Positions 1-6,422 are shown, numbered from the stretch's first letter. The stretch: 8,437 nt of DNA from Candidatus Stahliibacteriota bacterium (GCA_030592225.1 JAUVJT010000090.1:1-8437); one strand, 5' to 3'. Numbers and translations are program-made. The notes: generated by a model from the sequence alone, not told the origin.

Positions 1-151
1 ATAGACCAAGGATGCACTTGAGGAACACGCTCTTGCCCGACCCGGATTTACCCAGTATAAGTACCCTGCGTCCGTCGGCAGCCTCAAAATCAACGCCATC
101 GAGCACCTTTTGAGCTGTAAAGTTCTTACTCAGGTTAGTGACTTTAATCAT
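1..151 (-). CDS. mlaF: MlaF-type ABC transporter ATPase, N-terminal fragment
   Basis: This is the ATP-binding subunit of an Mla-type ABC transporter, which hydrolyses ATP on the cytoplasmic face to drive phospholipid movement between inner and outer membranes. Only the first 50 codons are present; the rest lies beyond the left edge. The start is ATG at 151-149. The fragment reads MIKVTNLSKNF at the N terminus, then a Walker A loop GKSGSGKS at residues 34-41 followed by VFLKCILGL. A residue other than Thr after GKS, together with a following LK-x-I-x-GL pattern, is the form I recall for MlaF relatives rather than generic ABC ATPases. It lies 46 bases downstream of the MlaE permease gene on the same strand, which supports the pairing. 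No strong Shine-Dalgarno sequence precedes it. The ABC ATPase identity is certain; the Mla assignment rests mainly on the neighbour. Confidence 0.88.
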   Translation of the reverse strand, partial: MIKVTNLSKNFTAQKVLDGVDFEAADGRRVLILGKSGSGKSVFLKCILGL

Positions 152-197
152 GGCTGATCACGTAAACCTAAGTGCAGTTGAGCTGGCAAGATTAACA

Positions 198-929
198 TCA
201 TCTGAACACCCAGAACGCGACGATGAAGTCTATTACCATGATCATGGCCGCCGAGGTAACCACCGACTGGGTTACCGATTTACCCACCCCTTCGGCCCCA
301 AGTTCGGTCCGGAATCCATAGTAGGAGGAAACCGAACCCATCACCAGTCCGAACAGTATGGGCTTGAGCATCCCGCCCAGTACGTCGTTGAGAATAACGT
401 AGCGCCGCAGGCCGAATATGTAGTCGGGGATGGGCACGTCAACAATGACCTTTGCCGAAACCGCCGCCGCCACCATGGATATGAGATTACCGTAAATAAC
501 GAGCACCGGCACCACGATGATGCTGGCAATAATTATGGGCAGGGCAAGATAGTGCACCGAGTTAATGCCCATGGTTTCCAGAGCGTCTATCTGTTCGGTC
601 ACCTTCATTGTACCCAGGCGGGCGGTGATGTTGGAGCCTACCCTGGCGACAATCAACAGCGAGATGATTACCGGAGCAAGCTCGATGAGTATGGTGCGGC
701 CGCCGGTGGCTCCCACGTAAAACTTGGGCAGCCCCACCTCGAGCTGGTAGGTTACCATGAGCGCTACCACCATGCCTATGAATATGGCGGTGAATGAGAT
801 GACCGGCAGGGACAGCAGCCCCAGATAGTAAATCTGCTTGAGTATAAGCTTGGGCCGCCGCAGCACGTACCCCATGCCGCCGAACGCGCGGAAGGTGAAA
901 AGCAGGTATCGTCCTATATCCCTTATCAA
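198..929 (-). CDS. mlaE: MlaE-family ABC transporter permease
   Basis: This is the inner-membrane permease of an Mla/TTG2-type lipid transporter that keeps outer-membrane lipid asymmetry. The protein is 243 residues, close to the usual MlaE length of about 250-260. Hydrophobic segments lie at about residues 37-60, 78-96, 128-160, 185-203 and 222-242. Family hallmarks are visible: a block at 95-121 containing ARVGSNITARLGTMKVTEQ followed by IDALETMG, and YYGFRTELGAEGVG at 203-216 near the C terminus. The start codon is TTG at 929-927. It overlaps the TGA stop of dnaB in a TTGA arrangement and is preceded by a strong GGAGGAG eight bases upstream, inside the end of dnaB. This implies translational coupling to the helicase gene. 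The ATPase gene follows 46 bases downstream; the MCE-domain MlaD partner is not in the window. Confidence 0.95.
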   Translation of the reverse strand: MIRDIGRYLLFTFRAFGGMGYVLRRPKLILKQIYYLGLLSLPVISFTAIFIGMVVALMVTYQLEVGLPKFYVGATGGRTILIELAPVIISLLIVARVGSNITARLGTMKVTEQIDALETMGINSVHYLALPIIIASIIVVPVLVIYGNLISMVAAAVSAKVIVDVPIPDYIFGLRRYVILNDVLGGMLKPILFGLVMGSVSSYYGFRTELGAEGVGKSVTQSVVTSAAMIMVIDFIVAFWVFR

Positions 930-2323
930 AGCGGAATCTCCTCCACCTCTTCTTCCGCGGCGAGATCATCCTCCTCCTTGCCCACGTAGCTTTCAAAACG
1001 CATGATGGATTTGAGGAATACCAATTCGACTTCGCCGGTGGGGCCGTTGCGCTGTTTGGCAATAATGATCTTGGTAGGACTTCCTGCCTGCTCGGCTTCC
1101 TCCTTGGGATTATAAAAGCCGGGGCGATGAATGAGCATCACCAGGTCGGCATCCTGCTCGATTGCGCCGGATTCACGTAAATCTGCCAATTGCGGTCGCT
1201 TGTCTTCGCGCATCTCCGGACGACGGGAAAGCTGGGATAATGCCACAACTGGAGCATTAATCTCTTTGGCTAATGCCTTGAGGGAACGGCTTATCTCGGT
1301 TATCTCCTGCTGACGGTTGCGCTGGCTTGCAAAACCGGCTGAGGCGTCCATAAGCTGCATGTAATCTACGATTACCATACCAACTTCTTTTTCAGCCGAT
1401 AGGCGACGTGCCTTGGCCTTAAGTTCAAGGATAGAAAGAGATGCGGAATCGTCTATGTACACCTCCAGCTCGTTCAGCACGCCCATCACATTGGAAAGCC
1501 TGGCATAGTCGTTCATGCTCAAATGACCCGAACGAAGCTTGGATAAGGGAACCCCTGCCTCAGAGCAGATGATGCGCTCCACCACCATCTCGGTTGTCAT
1601 CTCAAGACTGAATAGCGCAACCCTTATTCCGGTCTTCTTGGCGGCTTCAATACCAATATTTAATGCAAGGGAGGATTTTCCCATTGAGGGTCTTCCAGCG
1701 ACGATAACCAGTTCACCACGCTGAAACCCGGAGGTCATCCTGTCAAGATCATCAAGGCCGGTAGCGATTCCGGTGATATGACGTCCCTCCTGCTTGGCTC
1801 GATCTATTGTTCGCATTGCGGGAACAAGAAGATCTTTAAGTGCCATAAATCCTTTTCGCAGCTTGGATTCCTTGATTTCAAAAATCTGATGTTCAGACCA
1901 GTCAAGCAAATCATCCACCGACTGCTCGGCGTTGTAAGCCTTAACCACGATCTCGCTGACCACCGAGATCAACTTGCGCTGCACCCACTTCTCATAAACG
2001 ATCCTGGCGTGATAGCCGATGTGGGCCGGAGCCACTACGTCTTCTGCCAGGGAAGACAGGTAATCTAGCCCACCTGCATCGTCGAATTTCTTCTGTTTGC
2101 GCAACTCCTCACTTACAGTAATCATGTCAACCTTCTCGTTGCGACCAAAGATGGTCTGGGCCGCCTCGGCTATGAGAAGATTCTTGCGCATGTAAAAGCA
2201 CTCCGGCCTGAGAATCTCAAACGCCTTGTACACCGAATCCTCGGATATGAGCACAGCGGCTAACACCGCGCATTCTGCCTCGGCAGAATGCGGCGGAACC
2301 CTGAGCTGCTTACCCTCAGCCAT
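926..2323 (-). CDS. dnaB: Replicative DNA helicase DnaB
   Basis: This is the hexameric replicative helicase that unwinds the parental duplex at the fork and interacts with primase. It has 465 residues, normal for DnaB. The N-terminal helical domain begins with PHSAEAECAVLAA (about 11-23) and runs to about 110. A linker and the RecA-like motor domain follow. Visible motor motifs are Walker A GRPSMGKSS at 210-218, the catalytic-Glu segment SLEM at 239-242, Walker B MVIVDYMQL at 316-324, ALSQLSR at 361-367, the RPQLADLRESGAIEQDAD block at 376-393, and the arginine-finger region AKQRNGPTG at 422-430. The C terminus is a strongly acidic tail. No intein interrupts the motor. The ATG at 2323-2321 overlaps the end of coaBC by eight bases, with only a purine-rich run upstream as ribosome site. 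Its TGA overlaps the TTG start of mlaE. Confidence 0.98.
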   Translation of the reverse strand: MAEGKQLRVPPHSAEAECAVLAAVLISEDSVYKAFEILRPECFYMRKNLLIAEAAQTIFGRNEKVDMITVSEELRKQKKFDDAGGLDYLSSLAEDVVAPAHIGYHARIVYEKWVQRKLISVVSEIVVKAYNAEQSVDDLLDWSEHQIFEIKESKLRKGFMALKDLLVPAMRTIDRAKQEGRHITGIATGLDDLDRMTSGFQRGELVIVAGRPSMGKSSLALNIGIEAAKKTGIRVALFSLEMTTEMVVERIICSEAGVPLSKLRSGHLSMNDYARLSNVMGVLNELEVYIDDSASLSILELKAKARRLSAEKEVGMVIVDYMQLMDASAGFASQRNRQQEITEISRSLKALAKEINAPVVALSQLSRRPEMREDKRPQLADLRESGAIEQDADLVMLIHRPGFYNPKEEAEQAGSPTKIIIAKQRNGPTGEVELVFLKSIMRFESYVGKEEDDLAAEEEVEEIPL

Positions 2324-3500
2324 TTTTCTTCTCTTTTCGATTCAAGAGTTCTGCGGTGACTTCAACCAACCGGGAAGCGAGTGCTTCCTTGGCGAGAGGA
2401 GAAATCTCTTCCCTCTGACCGGACGAATACAGGATTACAGCCTGGGTCTCGGCCTGACCGATAACGCTGGCTGGATTGGCAACGATGGCAGCCAGGTTCT
2501 TTGAGGAAAGTTTCTCTTTGGCTGAGGATTCCCAGTCCTCGCCTGTCTCGACAGAAAATCCTATTCGCACCGCCGGGGAATCAACAAGTGAAGCCAGGAT
2601 GTCCGGGGTTTTGGTTAGATTGAGGGTAAGTTCATCACTCTTGAGTTTATCTACCGATGAAGTTGCCGGCTTGTAATCACCTATTGCCGCGGCCATGAGC
2701 AATACGTCGGTTGAAGACATAATGGAGTCAAGTTCGGAGAGCATCTGGGCGGCTGAGAAAACCTTGATGATTTCAACACCGTATGGCAGCGGTACGCTTA
2801 CCTGACCTGCGACCAGCGTGACTTCCGCGCCTACCCTGGCAAACGCTTTTGCGACCTCGACACCCATCCTGCCCGAGGAACGGTTGGTCAACACGCGAAC
2901 AGGATCCAACTCCTCCTCGGTGCGTCCCGCGGTAACCACCACCCGTTTTCCTGCAAGTCCGGGATGGGCGCGAACAACCCTTTCCGCGGCAAGAACTATT
3001 TCGTCAATCTCGGCAAGCCGACCCTTACCCACAACTCCGCAGGCCAACTCGCCTGAGCCGGGTTCAACAAAACGTACACCGCGCTTCTTGAGCACGGCGA
3101 CGTTCTCTTGGGTGGCTGGATTATTCCACATCCCTTCATTCATGGCCGGGGCAAAGAGCAAACGTGAAGGACCGGCGGCAAGAAGGAGACAGGACAGAAG
3201 GTCGTCAGCCAGTCCGTGCGCGGCCTTGGCGATGATATTAGCCGTAGCCGGAGCCACCAGAACGAGCCGGGTGTCTTCAAGGAGAGAGATGTGAGACAGC
3301 GCCTCGCGTCTTGCCCACAGATCATCGTACACCCCGTGAGTGGTGAGGGACTCAAAGGTAACCCTGCCGATAAAGCGGCTTGCCGCACCGGTTAAAACCA
3401 CGGGAACGCGAAATCCACGTTTCCGCAACCGGCGAAGAATGAGCGGAGCCTTATACGCAGCTATCGACCCGGTTACCCCTAGGAGAATTCGTTCGTCCAT
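2316..3500 (-). CDS. coaBC: Bifunctional CoaBC (PPC synthetase / PPC decarboxylase)
   Basis: This enzyme carries two consecutive steps of coenzyme A synthesis. CoaB joins 4'-phosphopantothenate and cysteine using CTP; CoaC is an FMN-dependent decarboxylase giving 4'-phosphopantetheine. The protein is 394 residues, a standard full-length fusion. In the N-terminal CoaC half I see GSIAAYKAP at 11-19, the catalytic His70 in ALSHISL, the PAMNEGM motif at 118-124 (Asn121), and the substrate-flap cysteine Cys154 in ELACGVVGKGRLAE. The CoaB half starts near residue 185 with VVVTAGRTEEELDPVRVLTN then RSSGRMG (Asn206), AAIGDYKP at 271-278, the nucleotide-contact stretch KLKSDE (285-290), and KTPDILASL. 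It starts at ATG 3500-3498 with CAGGA a few bases upstream, 27 bases after rpoZ, and overlaps dnaB by eight bases at its end. Confidence 0.98.
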   Translation of the reverse strand: MDERILLGVTGSIAAYKAPLILRRLRKRGFRVPVVLTGAASRFIGRVTFESLTTHGVYDDLWARREALSHISLLEDTRLVLVAPATANIIAKAAHGLADDLLSCLLLAAGPSRLLFAPAMNEGMWNNPATQENVAVLKKRGVRFVEPGSGELACGVVGKGRLAEIDEIVLAAERVVRAHPGLAGKRVVVTAGRTEEELDPVRVLTNRSSGRMGVEVAKAFARVGAEVTLVAGQVSVPLPYGVEIIKVFSAAQMLSELDSIMSSTDVLLMAAAIGDYKPATSSVDKLKSDELTLNLTKTPDILASLVDSPAVRIGFSVETGEDWESSAKEKLSSKNLAAIVANPASVIGQAETQAVILYSSGQREEISPLAKEALASRLVEVTAELLNRKEKKNG

Positions 3501-3527
3501 TATCCTGCTCTTCAGGTCATGAGACGT

Positions 3528-3725
3528 TTACTGCTTCGCTTCTCTTTCTTCGGCGTCTCCACGAATGGCGCGCAGCAAACCAAGTCGATAGGGATTCTCA
3601 ACGGCATCAATTCTGCCCTCGGCAACGTCCTCAATCAAGCGACGAGCTTCTCTCGAGGCTGATACCAGGAACTTATACTTATTCTCGTAGTGTTCCCATA
3701 TCTTTTCTAAAGAGGTCTCTTTCAT
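3528..3725 (-). CDS. rpoZ: RNA polymerase omega subunit (diverged, short)
   Basis: This 65-residue protein is best read as the omega subunit, which helps assemble and stabilise RNA polymerase by embracing the beta' C-terminal region. The central part, with ENKYKFLVSASREARRLIED at about 14-33, aligns by eye with the omega core pattern of N-(R/K)-(F/Y)-x-L-V-x-x-A-(R/K)-R-A-R. The stretch NPYRLGLLRAIRG at 44-56 corresponds to the second conserved helix before an acidic, charged tail. It lies between gmk and coaBC, the usual place for rpoZ in many bacteria, which supports the call as much as the sequence does. It is shorter than the typical 70-90 residues. Its ATG overlaps the TAA stop of gmk (TAATG), so it is probably translated by re-initiation. 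Confidence 0.85.
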   Translation of the reverse strand: MKETSLEKIWEHYENKYKFLVSASREARRLIEDVAEGRIDAVENPYRLGLLRAIRGDAEEREAKQ

Positions 3726-4345
3726 TAATCCTCCGTCAATTCAATCTTTTTGATTCGCGTGGTGCGGGCGCGCTCGGCATCTACTATGGCCTGCAGCAGC
3801 CGCACACTTTCAGAAAGCGAATCGTTAACTACCACGTAATCAAACTCTTCAGCCTTCTCTATCTCTGCGCTCGCCTGGGCGAGGCGCGAGGCTATCGTTT
3901 CTTCATCGTCCCGTCCCCGCGAGGTAAGCCTGCGCCGTAATTCTTCCATGCCGGGCGGCAGGAGGAAAACGGTAACGCTTTCAGGATAGCGGCGCTTGAG
4001 ATTAAGCGCCCCCTTAATATCCATATCCAGAGCCACGTCAAAACCCTGAGCAAGCATCGCCTCAAGGGGCGCGCGGGGAGTGCCGTAGCGAAAACCGTAT
4101 ACCTGCTCCCACTCGAGCAGACCGTCATCTTCTATGAGACCGTCAAACTCGGCATCGCTCATAAAATGATAAGCCTTGCCGTCCGTTTCAGCGACAAGCC
4201 TGGGACGGGTGGTGGCCGAAACAGAGTACCGCATATCGTCATTGTGCCTGACCATCGCCCGGCACAACGTTGTCTTCCCCGCACCGGAGGGAGCTGACAG
4301 TATAAACAAAAACGGCCTGCTATTCAACATTCTGAACTTGCTCAC
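3725..4345 (-). CDS. gmk: Guanylate kinase
   Basis: This enzyme phosphorylates GMP (and dGMP) to the diphosphate with ATP, an essential step in guanine nucleotide supply. Numbered from the GTG at 4345-4343 the protein has 206 residues. The P-loop SAPSGAGKTT is at 17-26, the GMP-binding SVSATTRPR at 41-49, the YGFRYGT segment at 83-89, DMDIKGA at 107-113, the lid region RLTSRGRDDEETIASRL at about 139-155, and VVVNDSL at 171-177. The start is ambiguous. GTG at 4345 lies 13 bases after an AAGGAGGAG stretch that is itself codons of yicC. ATG at 4330-4328 (giving MLNSRPFLFILSAPSG) matches the family's short N terminus better but has no good ribosome site. Either start overlaps the end of yicC, by 26 or 11 bases. 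The stop overlaps the rpoZ start as TAATG. Confidence 0.97.
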   Translation of the reverse strand: MSKFRMLNSRPFLFILSAPSGAGKTTLCRAMVRHNDDMRYSVSATTRPRLVAETDGKAYHFMSDAEFDGLIEDDGLLEWEQVYGFRYGTPRAPLEAMLAQGFDVALDMDIKGALNLKRRYPESVTVFLLPPGMEELRRRLTSRGRDDEETIASRLAQASAEIEKAEEFDYVVVNDSLSESVRLLQAIVDAERARTTRIKKIELTED

Positions 4346-5192
4346 GAATCTTTTCTATCTCCTCCTTCATGGAGATAACAAAGTGGATTATATCGGTATC
4401 GTTGGCTTTGGAGCCGATGGTGTTGGTTTCCTTCATCATCTCCTGGGTGGTGAAATTGAGCCTGCGGCCGTTTGATTTGCCGGCACGCACGGTTTCCCTG
4501 AACAGCTTAAGGTGGTTATCCAGCCTTACACACTCCTCGTGGATATCGAAACGCTCCGAGAAATAGAGCACTTCCTGCAGCAGGCGGTTGGGGTCCGGCT
4601 CAAGTTCCATCTCCTCGACAAGCTCAATCAGCTTGGCACGCTTTTGCTTTATGCGTGCAGGAACTCTGCGTTTGATTGCCGAAAGATTCTTGCCTATGAT
4701 GCTGAGCCTTTCCCGCAGGTCGCGCTCCAGATTCCGTCCTTCGGCACGACGCATCTTCAGTAAATCGTTGACCGCCCTGACCATCAGTTTTTTCGTGCAC
4801 TCCCAGAGTTTTGCTTCCTTGATTTCCCGGGGTTCCTCTTTGATAAGACCGGGGATTCTCAAAAGCACTTCCGGACTCAGTTCGTCGGATATAGAAGCGT
4901 GCTTGCGAAGCTGACCCAGAAGAGAGCAGAAATCGTCGAGCACCTTGGGGTTCAGCACCAGCCGCTTGGCGTTGGATTGTTCAAGATGAATAATCACGCT
5001 TACCGAACCGCGGTTCACGTGCTGTTTTACCAACTGACGAATCCGCTCCTCGTATCCGGCAAGTTGATCGCACAACCTTACGCTAACGTCAAGATAGCGG
5101 TGATTGACCGAGCGTACCTCCACAGTCAACCGCAGGCCTTCAGGTTTAATAAGTGTTACTGCCCTTCCTTGTCCCGTCATACTATTTATCAT
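4320..5192 (-). CDS. yicC: YicC family protein (putative endoribonuclease)
   Basis: YicC proteins are conserved bacterial proteins linked to stationary-phase survival; E. coli YicC has been reported as an endoribonuclease. This copy is 290 residues, the usual size. It opens with MINSMTGQGR (most relatives have Phe or Tyr in place of Gln at position 8), then VEVRSVNHRYLDVSVRL and a charged N-terminal domain. A coiled, very basic and acidic middle follows at about 140-205. The conserved C-terminal block carries NGRRLNFTTQEM and ETNTIGSKANDTDI, closing with KIREQVQNVE. The first ATG (5192-5190) is chosen because the family begins M-I-x-S-M-T-G and because AAGGAG lies four bases upstream. It begins only eight bases after the dtd stop, and its end overlaps gmk, the common yicC-gmk pairing. 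Confidence 0.95.
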   Translation of the reverse strand: MINSMTGQGRAVTLIKPEGLRLTVEVRSVNHRYLDVSVRLCDQLAGYEERIRQLVKQHVNRGSVSVIIHLEQSNAKRLVLNPKVLDDFCSLLGQLRKHASISDELSPEVLLRIPGLIKEEPREIKEAKLWECTKKLMVRAVNDLLKMRRAEGRNLERDLRERLSIIGKNLSAIKRRVPARIKQKRAKLIELVEEMELEPDPNRLLQEVLYFSERFDIHEECVRLDNHLKLFRETVRAGKSNGRRLNFTTQEMMKETNTIGSKANDTDIIHFVISMKEEIEKIREQVQNVE

Positions 5193-5200
5193 TAAGCTCC

Positions 5201-5632
5201 TTAGAATACAAACGTCACCGGCCCGTCGTTTACCAACTCAACCTCCATGTGCGCGCCGAATTCACCTTCTGCGACTTCGATTCCGGTAGCGCTCATGGTA
5301 GCGGCAAAAAGCGATACAAGCTCTGCTGCATCGCCCGGAGGCATGGCCCGGTCAAAAGAAGGACGCAGGCCCTTTGCCAGGTTTCCGGCCAGCGTGAACT
5401 GCGAAACCACCAGCACGCCGCCGCCGATATCGGCAAGGGAAAGATTCATCTTCCCGGCGTCGTCAGCAAAGAAACGATAACGGGGCAGCCGTTCGGCAAA
5501 CCGGACGAGCGCTTCTTGCGTATCTCCCTTTTCCAGCCCGAGCAGCACCAGCAGCCCTTTTGAGATCGAGGATACTTGCTTGCCATCTACCCGCACAACG
5601 GCCTGGGTAACTCGCTGTACCACGGCCTTCAA
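5201..5632 (-). CDS. dtd: D-aminoacyl-tRNA deacylase
   Basis: Dtd hydrolyses D-amino acids (and glycine) mischarged onto tRNA, a proofreading step that protects translation. The protein has 143 residues, the usual length of about 145. It opens MKAVVQRVTQAVVRVDGK, and carries the SQFTLAG motif at 77-83, KGLRPSFDRAMPP at 87-99, and the C-terminal cross-subunit NDGPVTF motif at 135-141, whose Gly-cisPro pair is the chiral selector of the family. GEFGAH replaces the more frequent GxFGAD before it. The start is TTG at 5632-5630, chosen because the family begins M-(K/R)-A-V-V-Q-R and because AAGGAG sits eight bases upstream. That TTG overlaps the TGA of the upstream reading frame (TTGA), the same geometry as dnaB-mlaE. 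Confidence 0.97.
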   Translation of the reverse strand: MKAVVQRVTQAVVRVDGKQVSSISKGLLVLLGLEKGDTQEALVRFAERLPRYRFFADDAGKMNLSLADIGGGVLVVSQFTLAGNLAKGLRPSFDRAMPPGDAAELVSLFAATMSATGIEVAEGEFGAHMEVELVNDGPVTFVF

Positions 5633-5757
5633 TCCAGGTTCTCCTTGATCGAGCGAAATGATCTTCTCATGCGATTCCCCTGATAGCGCTGTCTGCTCCT
5701 CAACGGACTGATCTCAAGCCTCACTCCATCGTCATCCGGACACGCCGCGCAGGTCAC
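5629..5757 (-). other. C-terminal frame of the TIGR04076-like protein (42 codons from GTG)
   Basis: This open frame from GTG (5757-5755) to TGA (5631-5629) encodes the CPD-containing half, beginning VTCAACPDDDGVRLEISPL. It has no in-frame stop back through the end of the preceding 60-residue frame. AAAGG lies about eight bases upstream of the GTG, so independent re-initiation is possible. The match to the missing end of the upstream protein makes a shared frameshifted gene the better reading. The last half (RSRQRYQGNRM onward) is basic and has no family counterpart that I recognise. Its TGA overlaps the TTG of dtd, and its ATC-AAG-GAG codons supply the dtd ribosome site, so this stretch may be kept partly for coupling. 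Confidence 0.55.
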
Positions 5758-5761
5758 TTTC

Positions 5762-5944
5762 TTAACCTTTCTCCCAGAAAAACTCACCGCCGGTCTGGGA
5801 AACGAGGATAAGGGGAAAGATGGAGGCGAACGCCGAGGTGCAGATACCTTCCGGCGTCAAATCGCCAACCACGTATTCGTCGCCGACCTTATGAAAACCC
5901 TGATTGCAATGCCCGGCAACTACCTTGCACTTTACTTTTTTCAT
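5762..5944 (-). CDS. N-terminal frame of the TIGR04076-like protein (60 aa)
   Basis: This is the intact reading frame that an automatic caller would report: 60 residues from ATG at 5944 to TAA at 5762. It has the best Shine-Dalgarno sequence in the window (AGGAGG, five bases before ATG), so translation initiation looks healthy rather than decayed. It carries Cys6, Cys13 (GHC) and Cys35 (GIC), and the HKVGDEY and TPEGIC signatures. Read alone it lacks the C-terminal CPD strand of the family, so it is either truncated or the first part of a recoded protein. It lies 43 bases after archease on the same strand, so it is likely cotranscribed with it. Confidence 0.75.
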   Translation of the reverse strand: MKKVKCKVVAGHCNQGFHKVGDEYVVGDLTPEGICTSAFASIFPLILVSQTGGEFFWEKG

Positions 5945-5987
5945 GACATCCTCCTAAACGTTATCGAAGGTTAAACATCATACGATG

Positions 5988-6422
5988 CTAGACGTCAAAC
6001 ACCACCCGGGCCCGCCACATATCTCCTTCTTTGCCGTAGGAGAAATCCTGGTAGGTCACGGTCTTAACCTCATGCAGCAGCCTGTGGCGAGAATCATCCA
6101 GCATCTGACCCTCGAGTAAGGCTTCGGCTACGTACTCCTTCCCTTCTGCAACCAGCCTGAGTTCTTTCACCCGTTTAACCAAAAATCCACGCGTAAGATT
6201 CTCGTATAACAACTCACGCAACCAGTCAAGGAAACGTTCCGCCGCACTGTCTGAGTTTACTCGAATCTTGCGCTCCCGGCTGCAGCACACACTTTCCGGT
6301 TCAACTATCTGCGCCAGCAGCGCGGCTGCGGCGTTTATGAATAATTCCTCCTCGCTACGTCCGCGGATAAGCAGTTGGAGATCGCTCGTATGCTCAAGCT
6401 CCTCCCATAACTTCTCGTTCAC
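5988..6422 (-). CDS. Archease
   Basis: Archease is a small cofactor protein that speeds the guanylation and turnover of the tRNA-splicing and RNA-repair ligase RtcB. This copy has 144 residues, the usual length. It shows the N-terminal EHTSDLQLLIRG (10-21; Asp14 in the H-T-x-D motif), EELFINAAAALLAQIV at 25-40, and the helix FLDWLRELLYENLTRGF at 64-80. It also has the segment HEVKTVTYQDFSYG at 117-130, and ends ARVVFDV, with a near-terminal Asp143 as in the metal-binding site of the family. The start is GTG at 6422-6420, overlapping the stop of the metallophosphoesterase as GTGA. An in-frame TAA two codons upstream means no other start is possible. AAGGT immediately precedes it. No rtcB is present in the window, so the partner must lie elsewhere or the role differs. 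Confidence 0.92.
   Translation of the reverse strand: MNEKLWEELEHTSDLQLLIRGRSEEELFINAAAALLAQIVEPESVCCSRERKIRVNSDSAAERFLDWLRELLYENLTRGFLVKRVKELRLVAEGKEYVAEALLEGQMLDDSRHRLLHEVKTVTYQDFSYGKEGDMWRARVVFDV

Larger units (their letters stand above)
5629..5944 (-). pseudogene. TIGR04076-like small cysteine protein, split by a +1 frameshift
   Basis: Two adjacent frames together read as one small protein of unknown function resembling the TIGR04076 family, as I recall it. The first frame (5762-5944, 60 residues) contains GHCNQGFHKVGDEYVVGD, LTPEGICTSAFASIFPLIL and GGEFFWEKG, then stops at TAA (5764-5762). Skipping one G at about 5767 continues as WEKVKKVTCAACPDDDGVRLEI, which is the expected family end (a valine-rich strand with a CPD motif and a final hydrophobic strand). 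The joined product would be about 104 residues, with conserved cysteines at 13, 35 and 68 and an extra Cys65. It also has a basic tail of about 25 residues that reaches the TGA overlapping the dtd start. The start is ATG 5944-5942 with a perfect AGGAGG five bases upstream. Options are a sequencing or assembly indel, a real mutation, or programmed +1 recoding. Confidence 0.72.

Noticed and set aside
138..797. 219-codon open frame on the plus strand
   Set aside because: It lies antisense to mlaE, whose membrane segments and conserved motifs are unmistakable. Its product is a His/Tyr/Gly-rich composition typical of a shadow frame.
562..1062. 166-codon minus-strand frame across the dnaB-mlaE junction
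   Set aside because: It overlaps both real genes in another frame and its protein shows only Arg/His-rich low-complexity shadow composition.
2818..3294. 158-codon plus-strand frame antisense to coaBC
   Set aside because: It is Ser/Thr/Arg/Pro-rich with no recognisable domain, and is fully covered by the well-supported coaBC frame.
5945..5987. Possible terminator or promoter in the 43-base gap after archease
   Set aside because: Only a 4-bp CATC/GATG stem is visible with no T-run, and no convincing -35/-10 pair. The gap mainly holds the AGGAGG ribosome site of the next gene.
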